Assembly: GCA_964545585.1 (NCBI GenBank)
Contig: CAZJFT010000001.1
Span: forward strand, 11,519-75,518
Direction: 5' to 3'
Length of the DNA: 64,000 nucleotides
From: UBA9642 sp964545585
GTDB lineage: Archaea; Nanobdellota; Nanobdellia; Woesearchaeales; UBA9642
A model generated the notes under the pieces. That model saw nothing but the letters and a program-made list of their open reading frames with translations. It ran no database searches and was not told the DNA's origin. The position numbers were made by a program, and so were the translations under genes. Positions 35,130-41,179 of this stretch are shown piece by piece (position 1 is the stretch's first letter; the number at the start of each line of letters is the position of its first letter).

Positions 35130-35732
35130 TTAAGGTTTTAACCATTTTATCTCATAATATGTAACGTCTCCTTCATCATCGACTATTCCCATCATCAATC
35201 GCTTCTTTGTAGAATGAGCGACCCTGTTCTTTGCTGCGAACTCATACCATGTTAATGTGCTGCCTTCATGTACAGGATAGATTATCCATCGTGCGTGATC
35301 CTCCCCTGGCTTGACACCCCTGTCATATACCCTGAAGTCTGCACCGAACTTCAATGCAGTCTTTATTATATAACCCCTATTACGCATATCTTTGAATACA
35401 CAATATCGTATATAGAAATTCGGCTCTAACTTGGTGGCTTTCTTCAGCAATGATTCGAAATTCAATGATTTGTTGCGTGAATCCTTCAACTCTAACTTGT
35501 TCTTCTCAAGCAGATATAACGCTTCAAGCAATGACAATTGAAGCTTCCCTGACTCAAGAAGTGTACCATACCTTGATTGATTATAAAGCTCTCTAGTCTC
35601 ATCGGAGGAATCTGCAATAACACGCTCATTCGCAAATACTGCCTTGACTTTCTCTTTTCTCGGTTTGCTATCTATTATGATGTCCTTCACTTTAAGCTTT
35701 GTCAAGTCCGTTTCTACTATATCCTCTGGCAT
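35130..35732 (-). CDS. endA: tRNA-splicing endonuclease EndA
   Basis: A 200-residue archaeal splicing endonuclease. The C-terminal catalytic domain carries Y136 (DFRVYDRG), H146 (GEDHARWIIYPV) and K177 (STKKRLMMGIV), the RNase A-like triad. The last strand TYYEIKWLKP is typical. Cuts bulge-helix-bulge structures in pre-tRNAs; a two-intron substrate is present in this window at 418-570. Length is near the homotetramer class (about 180), but subunit type cannot be read with certainty. Confidence 0.92.
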   Translation of the reverse strand: MPEDIVETDLTKLKVKDIIIDSKPRKEKVKAVFANERVIADSSDETRELYNQSRYGTLLESGKLQLSLLEALYLLEKNKLELKDSRNKSLNFESLLKKATKLEPNFYIRYCVFKDMRNRGYIIKTALKFGADFRVYDRGVKPGEDHARWIIYPVHEGSTLTWYEFAAKNRVAHSTKKRLMMGIVDDEGDVTYYEIKWLKP

Positions 35733-35825
35733 GATAAAAGATATGAGATATGGTTTTTAAATGTTTGGTCTTATCCTGATGCCGCATTAAGAAAAATTTA
35801 TATACTACTGCGAAATACTGACAAC

Positions 35826-36305
35826 ATGAATGAGTTGTTGTACGTTGGCCTGAACAACAGGGATCTAGAAGAAAAGATATCACGGGTCGTTCTACCACTG
35901 ACCGAATATGATCTGGACGCAGGATTGAAAACACTATCTGAACTTAAAGATAAGAAAGTGATACATTACACAAAAAATGAGCATGGGTGGCAGTACTGGC
36001 CGATACAAGAAGTTAAAGATATCAGACACATCAAAAGATCCGGCCTGACATCATTAGCTAGAGAGATATTGTTGCCGTTCATTAAATTCGGAGAAGGAGT
36101 GGAGATAATGCTGGAAAATAGCAAAATAATGATACCGTTGAACGAATCACATAATTACAAAATAATAAGCTATCAGATGGGAAATTCGCCAAAGTATTAT
36201 ATGGGAAATGATTTCTTTGCAATAAGCATCCCGACAGAGTTCCATTCAAAAAAAGATTTTTCTAAGCACGTACTTACGTTCTGGAAACCAAATGGGTTTG
36301 ATTAA
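35826..36305 (+). CDS. Hypothetical protein
   Basis: A 159-residue soluble protein starting MNELLYVGLNNRDLEEKISR. ATG 35826 is chosen because AATTTATATACT (about 35794-35805) gives a TATA box 25 bases upstream (leaderless). The reading frame is open further upstream but that part is antisense to endA. Mixed alpha/beta composition; no known motif. Confidence 0.68.
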   Translation: MNELLYVGLNNRDLEEKISRVVLPLTEYDLDAGLKTLSELKDKKVIHYTKNEHGWQYWPIQEVKDIRHIKRSGLTSLAREILLPFIKFGEGVEIMLENSKIMIPLNESHNYKIISYQMGNSPKYYMGNDFFAISIPTEFHSKKDFSKHVLTFWKPNGFD

Positions 36306-36354
36306 GACACTTAAAATTTATAAACCTCCTGCGATTCTATAATCTTGTGAAAAT

Positions 36355-37272
36355 ATGGAACTGACATTCTTAGGGACATCATGCATGGTGCCTACAAAAG
36401 AGAGAAACGTGACGGGAATCTTTCTTAGTTATGACACTTACGGATTATTATTCGACTGCGGAGAAGGCACGCAGAGACAGATGAATATAGCAGGCATAAA
36501 CAGGAATAAAGTTACTCATGTTTTCATATCTCATTGGCATGGCGATCACGTCTCAGGATTGATTGGATTGATACAGACCCTTGGAAATCAGAATGCACAG
36601 AATGAGGATAGGAAAAAATTAATCATATTCGGGCCTAGAGAGACAGAGAAGAGGATAGAGCATTTATTGCAGACATGCATATTCGACAATAAGCTCGTGA
36701 TGGAAGTGCATGAGATAAATCCTAAGAAAAATGAGCGATTGCTGGTTCTTGACAGGGAAGAATTCTATATAGAGGCAGCAGCGCTTGACCACGGAATACC
36801 TTGCCTAGGATACAGGTTTGTAGAGAAGGATGCTCGTAAGATTGACATGAAGAAAGCTACCGCAATGGGATTGACTGAAGGACCTTTGATAGGGAAGATA
36901 CAACGAGGAGTCGATGTCGAATTGAATGGCAAGACAATTACACCAGACATGGTATCAACAATAAAGAAAGGAAAAAAGATAGGGATAGTCTTGGATACGG
37001 GATTATGCCCCGGAGCGACATTGACTGCAGAAGATGTCGACCTGCTTATTTGTGAGGCATCATATGCATCGGACATTGAGGAGAAAGCAGAGAACAACAA
37101 GCATCTGACAGCGAAACAAGCAGCATTGCTCGCGTCTAACACGAACGTGAAAAAGTTAATTCTTACACATCTTTCTCAAAGATACAAGACACCGGGCGAG
37201 GTATTGGAAGATGCTCGCGACGTATTCGAGAACGTAGAAGTCGCATATGATTTCATGAAAGTGAAATTGTAA
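36355..37272 (+). CDS. rnz: Ribonuclease Z
   Basis: A 305-residue metallo-beta-lactamase-fold tRNase Z. Metal motif SHWHGDH (H60, H62, D64, H65), RNVTGIFLSY near the start, DHGIPCLGYRF, LDTGLCPG, LICEASYAS and LTHLSQRY all match the family. Removes the 3' trailer from pre-tRNAs so CCA can be added. A TATA-like AATTTATAAAC (about 36316-36326) lies upstream of ATG 36355. Convergent with the recombinase gene, 13 bases between stops. Confidence 0.94.
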   Translation: MELTFLGTSCMVPTKERNVTGIFLSYDTYGLLFDCGEGTQRQMNIAGINRNKVTHVFISHWHGDHVSGLIGLIQTLGNQNAQNEDRKKLIIFGPRETEKRIEHLLQTCIFDNKLVMEVHEINPKKNERLLVLDREEFYIEAAALDHGIPCLGYRFVEKDARKIDMKKATAMGLTEGPLIGKIQRGVDVELNGKTITPDMVSTIKKGKKIGIVLDTGLCPGATLTAEDVDLLICEASYASDIEEKAENNKHLTAKQAALLASNTNVKKLILTHLSQRYKTPGEVLEDARDVFENVEVAYDFMKVKL

Positions 37273-37285
37273 TTAGAAAATAAAA

Positions 37286-38080
37286 TCATTGATCATCCAG
37301 CGGGCTTTTAACATTGATGCTTGTTCTTGCTGTATGTAAATAAACCATTGTCGTCTCAACACTTATATGTCCAAGCAATGATTGCACAGCCGTAATACCA
37401 TAACCATCCTCAATCAAGTGCGTAGCGAATGAATGCCTGAATGTATGCGGATGCACATCTTTTTTGACTCCAGAATCTCTACATGCTCTCTTTATTATCT
37501 CCTGTACGCTTCGCATACTATAATGTGCCCCCTTATTCCCCATAAATAGGTAATGGGCCCCAAAATAATTCTTTAATTCTTCAGATACTGATTTTGGCAG
37601 TATGAACATCCTATCCTTTCCACCCTTCCCATTCCTCACATAACCTATAAAATTTTGTAAATCAATATCTTCAGGCCTTAACCTCACCACTTCTGACACT
37701 CTCAATCCTGCACCATACATCAATGAGATAATCAGTTTCTGTTTAGGATTATTTATGGCATCGATTATTCTTCTGACCTCTTCTTTTGTCAGGCATGTTG
37801 GCAGCCTCTTCGGTCTCTTCGCATACCTTAATCCTAGATTCATATTCTTATGCAGGACTTCGACCATCATGAACCTTAAGGCGGCATGCACAACATTTAT
37901 GGTGTTGCCTGGACTATTCTTATATCTCTCCAAAAACAATCTGATGTCCTTCTTTGATATCTTCTTAGGATCAGGATGCCTCTTTAAGAAATGCCTGATA
38001 AAAAGCAGATATGTGACCCTAGTTTTTGGGCTCAGACGTCTAAACTCCATCTCCTCTCGACATGCCTCTAGAACATCCAT
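37286..38080 (-). CDS. xerA: Xer-type tyrosine recombinase (XerA-like)
   Basis: A 264-residue recombinase with all catalytic residues: R127 (GAGLRVSEVVRL), K152/K155 (GKGGKDR), H212 and R215 (HPHTFRHSFATHL), H238 (LLGHISVETT) and nucleophile Y247 (VYLHT). An N-terminal SAM-like core-binding domain (about 1-80) is present. Size and motifs fit archaeal XerA, which resolves chromosome dimers at dif. The C-terminus ends NVKSPLD, as in many integron/Xer relatives, but the extra helix typical of IntI between boxes is absent. It lies 13 bases after a toxin gene and next to an array of small gene units separated by dif-like cores (38883-41180), so it may act on that array. Confidence 0.9.
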   Translation of the reverse strand: MDVLEACREEMEFRRLSPKTRVTYLLFIRHFLKRHPDPKKISKKDIRLFLERYKNSPGNTINVVHAALRFMMVEVLHKNMNLGLRYAKRPKRLPTCLTKEEVRRIIDAINNPKQKLIISLMYGAGLRVSEVVRLRPEDIDLQNFIGYVRNGKGGKDRMFILPKSVSEELKNYFGAHYLFMGNKGAHYSMRSVQEIIKRACRDSGVKKDVHPHTFRHSFATHLIEDGYGITAVQSLLGHISVETTMVYLHTARTSINVKSPLDDQ

Positions 38081-38092
38081 GAATCACCTAAA

Positions 38093-38467
38093 TTATCTTT
38101 TTCTATATTTGAATTTCTTGTTATAATCTTTATGATTGAAAATATCTATGACTACTGCGATAATTTTTACTTCTTGTCCTTTTATAATATATATCATGCG
38201 CCAATACCCAGAAAGATTTACTTTCCATAGATTATCTGCATCATATGCAAGAATATATTCTTCAGGAATAAGATTCTTAGGCACTTGTATGCCGTAGGAA
38301 GGATCATTTTTCAATAATATTATTTTTTCTTTGATTGACCTAAATAACATTTTTTGAAAATGTTTTGTTTTTTCAGAATCCTTTTCAATAGTTGCTTTTA
38401 ATTTTTCAAAGAAATCTTTTGCTTCTCCTGCAAGAACAACTTCAACTTCTTTTCCATGATAACTCAT
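38093..38467 (-). CDS. RelE/ParE-like toxin
   Basis: A 124-residue basic protein. The middle and end follow the RelE/ParE fold pattern (IKEKIILLKNDPSYGIQVPK ... YDADNLWKVNLSGYWRMIYI ... DIFNHKDYNKKF). Such toxins cleave mRNA on the ribosome or poison gyrase; the C-terminal basic/Tyr residues fit RelE-like members. Its ATG overlaps the stop of the small winged-helix gene upstream by four bases, the usual coupling of a toxin-antitoxin pair. Confidence 0.8.
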   Translation of the reverse strand: MSYHGKEVEVVLAGEAKDFFEKLKATIEKDSEKTKHFQKMLFRSIKEKIILLKNDPSYGIQVPKNLIPEEYILAYDADNLWKVNLSGYWRMIYIIKGQEVKIIAVVIDIFNHKDYNKKFKYRKR

Positions 38468-38718
38468 ACTTTCAAGCCTTCTCTGATGGCCTTGTCGAGT
38501 TTTGGACTTTCATTATGAATCCAAACAATTCCTTTGCGGCCGTCCAAGATCTTGCCACTATCCTCTAAATATTTAAGGACAACATTCAATGTCTGATGCA
38601 TGACTTTTTTCCCTAATTTTTTCTTCAACTGCTCTCGCGTCATTGCGAGATTTGACTTCTTCAATACGTCTTCTATCATCAATACTGTCCTCAAACTTGG
38701 ATAGTGCAATACCTTCAA
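38464..38718 (-). CDS. Winged-helix antitoxin partner
   Basis: A protein of about 84 residues. The start is probably TTG 38718, six bases after AGGTGG (38730-38725); another TTG two codons upstream is possible. The core (LRTVLMIEDVLKKSNLAMTREQLKKKL ... VLKYLEDSGKI) is a winged-helix DNA-binding domain. The C-terminus (WIHNESPKLDKAIREGLKV) could wrap the toxin. Order antitoxin-toxin with ATGA overlap. A 12-bp palindrome (38752-38763) in the promoter is a candidate operator for autoregulation. Confidence 0.72.
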   Translation of the reverse strand: MKVLHYPSLRTVLMIEDVLKKSNLAMTREQLKKKLGKKVMHQTLNVVLKYLEDSGKILDGRKGIVWIHNESPKLDKAIREGLKV

Positions 38719-38751
38719 AAACAACCACCTTTTATATAAATTTATACATAT

Positions 38752-38763
38752 AAGTATATACTT
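38752..38763. promoter_or_regulatory. Palindrome in the antitoxin promoter
   Basis: AAGTATATACTT, a perfect 12-bp palindrome, lies 34 bases upstream of the antitoxin start. It is flanked on both sides by TTTATATAAA-like repeats. Probable autoregulatory operator of the toxin-antitoxin operon. Confidence 0.45.
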
Positions 38764-38890
38764 TTATATAAATTTTATGGTTTGTTTCAAAGTAACATGA
38801 TCAATATAGCATCTTTTATCTGTCTTTCTTAGAAAAAAACGTAAATCCTCTACCATCAACCGTAAATCCTTCAAATCGACATAAGCAATA

Positions 38891-38917
38891 TTGCGTTTTA
38901 AACCCCTTAAAACGCAA
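38891..38917. repeat. Gene-less inverted-repeat unit at the left end of the array
   Basis: TTGCGTTTTAA (38891-38901) and TTAAAACGCAA (38907-38917) around ACCCC. A second hairpin TTATGC-TTC-GCATAA follows at 38924-38938, as in the other spacers. It looks like a cassette unit that lost, or never had, a gene. Confidence 0.5.
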
Positions 38918-38943
38918 CCAATATTATGCTTCGCATAAAAAGG

Positions 38944-38964
38944 ATTATGTGCAATTATTACTCG
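38944..38964. repeat. Degenerate core site S0
   Basis: The sequence before the first inverted repeat (GTGCAATTATTACTCGAAA region) aligns with core S1 at ATTA-x-x-CGAAATT but lacks TAAC. Probably a decayed or diverged core. Confidence 0.3.
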
Positions 38965-38977
38965 AAATTATTGGGCT

Positions 38978-38994
38978 CGAAAGTGTTAAATATA
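38978..38994 (+). promoter_or_regulatory. Promoter of cassette gene 1
   Basis: CGAAAGTGTTAAATATA (BRE plus TATA) just inside the left repeat. Sixteen of 17 bases match the promoter of cassette gene 4 (40850-40866). Confidence 0.6.
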
Positions 38995-39015
38995 GAATCG
39001 CTTCTTCTACTCAAT

Positions 39016-39267
39016 GTGAAACCTTATAATGATTATCGGAATCCTTATATTTACTTGATAAGCCTTATTTCGTTAATTCCATCAATTATAATCTGGTTTC
39101 TGACAAAGAACCTTTTTTTCAACACAAATAACATTTATCTATATTATTTTCAGATTATTTTACATCCATTAATCTTGATGGCTGTGATCGGAATTGCTTA
39201 TTATTTCCTTTGGAACAAGTATAAACAATCGAAGGATTTCAAGAAGCGATACCCGAAGGCCCAATAA
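39016..39267 (+). CDS. Cassette gene 1: small two-helix membrane protein
   Basis: An 83-residue protein from GTG 39016 (M/V-KPYNDYRNPYIYLISLISL), with two hydrophobic helices (about 10-30 and 42-66) and a basic tail (KQSKDFKKRYPKAQ). GTG 39016 is chosen because the TATA box at 38986-38994 lies about 26 bases upstream, a leaderless arrangement matching cassette 4; the frame is open further upstream through the inverted repeat. Unknown function. Own promoter, unlike most bacterial integron cassettes. Confidence 0.55.
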   Translation: MKPYNDYRNPYIYLISLISLIPSIIIWFLTKNLFFNTNNIYLYYFQIILHPLILMAVIGIAYYFLWNKYKQSKDFKKRYPKAQ

Positions 39268-39270
39268 TTT

Positions 39271-39414
39271 CTGCGTCATAACTTCTGCGCTCTTCGGACT
39301 CACTTCGTTCGCCTCAGTGCTCGACTTTCACAGGAGGTCGCGCCTCGAGGGTAGATTACCTAACCACTCGAGTCGCTCCGCTCGCAAAAGGCACATAACA
39401 TCGATTAGGCGAAA
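39271..39414. other. Long spacer between cassettes 1 and 2
   Basis: About 145 bases, GC-richer than its surroundings. It contains CCTCGAGG, several CTCG/CGAG-rich segments able to form hairpins, and a second TAAC (CCTAAC near 39358-39363) before core S1. Possibly the relic of a lost cassette. No reading frame of note. Confidence 0.4.
39394..39414. repeat. Core site S1
   Basis: TAAC at 39396-39399, four bases (ATCG), ATTAG at 39404-39408, then GCGAAA leading into the left inverted repeat of cassette 2. Confidence 0.5.
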
Positions 39415-40331
39415 TTCAGAATTCGGGCCGTAAATAGTCTTTTAATTGTTTATTTGATAATATTTTCTGATTGATTGTGTTAATAATAAAATTATAAGAA
39501 TTATGCCTATTATTATCGTTATTATATCTATGCTTCTATATAACATTTCAGGTTTTTTGAGTATAATAGAAAACGTATTCCAAGAATAATATGCGCTTGT
39601 TATCACTAAGAAACTTATCGAGGATATGGAGATAATCCACGTGTTCTTTTCTGGATTGTTTATTCTTATTGCCATAACTAATAATGCTATTGTAAGAATT
39701 ATTCTTATGATTAGACTCCATAAATATTTTGATCCATATTGTAAGCTACTTATTCCTCCAGTAAAAATGTAGAAAATGGTTAAAGCAGTAAAAAAATATA
39801 TTATCCATCTTATGATGTTTCGATATGTATCGCTTGAAGCAAGAACTTTTTCATTATCAATAGGGGTATGCCCACCAAAATAGTATAATCTAATATCTGG
39901 TCGTAATAATAGGTATAATACGACTACTCCTAATAATAGCATGTAAAAATTCATATTTATAATAGAAAATGTTAAATTTCTTAGGGCAGAGTATGCAATT
40001 ATAATTAAGGTTAAAATCAATAGTATTAGCCATACCCAAATACTTTTCTTATCCATAAAGAAAATAAGTACAATTAATGACAACGGAATAATATATATTA
40101 AACCCAAAATCCACAATGGTCCTCCACCCATCAAAAATATTGGAAGCCCAAAAAAAGTAAGATAAACAATTAAGATAACTGCAAGAAAAGCCAATAATCC
40201 TTTTAATAACTTTAGTGATTTAGGAATATCAGCAGTATCCAAAGTTTTATTCATGTTCTAACAATTCCAGTTATTGTTTAAATATTTTATCATAATATAC
40301 GACAATGATACACATAGGCCCGAATTCTGAA
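39415..40331. repeat. Inverted repeat pair enclosing cassette 2
   Basis: TTCAGAATTCGGGCC at 39415-39429 and GGCCCGAATTCTGAA at 40317-40331, perfect over 15 bp. They enclose the minus-strand gene 39442-40254 together with its promoter region. Confidence 0.75.
39442..40254 (-). CDS. Cassette gene 2: polytopic membrane protein
   Basis: A 270-residue protein with about eight membrane helices and few charged residues, starting MNKTLDTADIPKSLKLLKG. A TATA-like AAATATTTAAAC lies about 27-38 bases before ATG 40254, inside the repeat-bounded unit. It is the only cassette gene on the minus strand. Its stop is 12 bases from the left repeat arm. No transporter motif recognised; function unknown. Confidence 0.7.
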   Translation of the reverse strand: MNKTLDTADIPKSLKLLKGLLAFLAVILIVYLTFFGLPIFLMGGGPLWILGLIYIIPLSLIVLIFFMDKKSIWVWLILLILTLIIIAYSALRNLTFSIINMNFYMLLLGVVVLYLLLRPDIRLYYFGGHTPIDNEKVLASSDTYRNIIRWIIYFFTALTIFYIFTGGISSLQYGSKYLWSLIIRIILTIALLVMAIRINNPEKNTWIISISSISFLVITSAYYSWNTFSIILKKPEMLYRSIDIITIIIGIILIILLLTQSIRKYYQINN

Positions 40332-40333
40332 CT

Positions 40334-40354
40334 CAAAACATCTTCGATGTTTTG
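40334..40354. repeat. Spacer hairpin before core S2
   Basis: CAAAACATC-TTC-GATGTTTTG, a 9-bp perfect hairpin with TTC loop, immediately after the right repeat of cassette 2. The following GCCTCGCTGTCGCTCGG is similar to the spacer before core S4. Confidence 0.6.
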
Positions 40355-40370
40355 CCTCGCTGTCGCTCGG

Positions 40371-40394
40371 TCGCCTAACAACAATTAGTTTCAA
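40371..40394. repeat. Core site S2
   Basis: CTAAC (40375-40379), AACA, ATTAG (40384-40388), TTTCAA (40389-40394), directly abutting the left repeat of cassette 3. Confidence 0.55.
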
Positions 40395-40765
40395 TTCAGT
40401 TTAAGGCGCTTTGAAGTCACCAAAACAATTATAAACCTCTGTATTTATAATAGATTATGAACAAGAAATATCTTATACTCTTGATATGTGCACTAATAGT
40501 TTTGCCAATCATACTTTTCTATCCTAAAGAAAATAATGTTTGGAATGATTCTTTTACTGCAGCCATAACAAAACAATATAAGAATATGGATTGTACTTGT
40601 ATAGGCTTTACAGGAATGAAACCAGATTTGACTCAGTCAGATATTCAAATACAATTATGTTATGGCATACCTGTTGATTGTAAATATTCCTGTAAAAAAG
40701 AAATTGATGGCAAATGGCAAGATATTTCTTGTGAACAATTAGATTAAAACGCGCCTTAAACTGAA
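40395..40765. repeat. Inverted repeat pair enclosing cassette 3
   Basis: TTCAGTTTAAGGCGC at 40395-40409 and GCGCCTTAAACTGAA at 40751-40765, perfect over 15 bp. The right arm starts three bases after the stop codon of the enclosed gene. Confidence 0.75.
40457..40747 (+). CDS. Cassette gene 3: small exported Cys-rich protein
   Basis: A 96-residue protein with an N-terminal hydrophobic signal/anchor (MNKKYLILLICALIVLPIIL) and an outside domain with six cysteines (CTCIGFTG ... CYG ... CKYSC ... C near the end). The Cys pattern suggests disulfides. A TATA-like ATTATAAACC lies about 25-30 bases before ATG 40457. Function unknown; exported small Cys-rich proteins often act at the cell surface. Confidence 0.72.
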   Translation: MNKKYLILLICALIVLPIILFYPKENNVWNDSFTAAITKQYKNMDCTCIGFTGMKPDLTQSDIQIQLCYGIPVDCKYSCKKEIDGKWQDISCEQLD

Positions 40766-40787
40766 CTTTCTCGCCTTATGGCTCGAA

Positions 40788-40805
40788 CTTTTCCTTGCGG
40801 AAAAG
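40788..40805. repeat. Spacer hairpin before core S3
   Basis: CTTTTCC-TTGC-GGAAAAG, a 7-bp perfect hairpin between the right repeat of cassette 3 and core S3. Confidence 0.55.
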
Positions 40806-40807
40806 GA

Positions 40808-40829
40808 AACTAACATCGATTAATATCAA
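40808..40829. repeat. Core site S3
   Basis: CTAAC (40810-40814), ATCG, ATTAA (40819-40823), TATCAA (40824-40829), directly abutting the left repeat of cassette 4. GAAACTAA on its left side is the exact inverse of the TTAGTTTC arm of S2 and S4, as expected of a two-arm Xer-type site. Confidence 0.55.
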
Positions 40830-40849
40830 TAGCGCCACTATACTATATG

Positions 40850-40866
40850 CGAAAGTATTAAATATA
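40850..40866 (+). promoter_or_regulatory. Promoter of cassette gene 4
   Basis: CGAAAGTATTAAATATA, 16/17 identical to the promoter of cassette gene 1. The TATA centre lies about 25 bases before ATG 40887. Confidence 0.6.
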
Positions 40867-40886
40867 AGAAATACTAAAAACAACAC

Positions 40887-41099
40887 ATGGCTTGTGGCAT
40901 GTTATATTTACCACTTTTTGGATTTATACATTTTAGTCTAGCGATATTACTTTGGTTATTACTAGGAATAATAATATCAACTATTCTTCCTAAATTTGTA
41001 AACAAGGAAAAAATTAATATTTTTAGGATATCTTTGGGGATAATTATTGTATTATTAATCATATATAGCTTCTTATTTGGAAGAGCATGTGTTGACTAA
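40887..41099 (+). CDS. Cassette gene 4: tiny two-helix membrane protein
   Basis: A 70-residue protein, two long hydrophobic helices (about 5-33 and 44-64) joined by a charged loop (KFVNKEKINIF), ending GRACVD. The start is leaderless relative to the TATA box. Similar in plan to cassette gene 1, though not clearly homologous. Unknown function. Confidence 0.65.
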   Translation: MACGMLYLPLFGFIHFSLAILLWLLLGIIISTILPKFVNKEKINIFRISLGIIIVLLIIYSFLFGRACVD

Positions 41100-41119
41100 T
41101 CATAGTGGCGCTACTCTGC

Positions 41120-41134
41120 GGACTCTTCGAGTCC
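41120..41134. repeat. Spacer hairpin before core S4
   Basis: GGACTC-TTC-GAGTCC, a 6-bp perfect hairpin with TTC loop after the right repeat of cassette 4. It is followed by TTGCCTCACTAGCGTTCGG, similar to the spacer before S2. Confidence 0.55.
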
Positions 41135-41155
41135 TTGCCTCACTAGCGTTCGGGG

Positions 41156-41179
41156 TGCTTAACACGCGATTAGTTTCAA
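41156..41179. repeat. Core site S4 at the 3' end of the primase gene
   Basis: CTTAAC (41158-41163), ACGCG (five bases), ATTAG (41169-41173), TTTCAA (41174-41179). The TCA at 41176-41178 is the stop codon of the minus-strand primase gene. This is the boundary between array and core genome. Confidence 0.55.

Larger units (their letters stand above)
38965..39270. repeat. Inverted repeat pair enclosing cassette 1
   Basis: AAATTATTGGGC at 38965-38976 and GCCCAATAATTT at 39259-39270, perfect over 12 bp. The stop codon of the enclosed gene (39265-39267) lies inside the right arm. Confidence 0.7.
40830..41113. repeat. Inverted repeat pair enclosing cassette 4
   Basis: TAGCGCCACTAT at 40830-40841 and ATAGTGGCGCTA at 41102-41113, perfect over 12 bp. 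The right arm starts two bases after the stop codon of the enclosed gene. Confidence 0.75.

Noticed and set aside
37286..38080. Calling the recombinase an integron integrase (IntI)
   Set aside because: The extra helix inserted between catalytic boxes in IntI is absent; length and motifs fit XerA. The NVKSPLD end is shared with other Xer relatives and is not enough.
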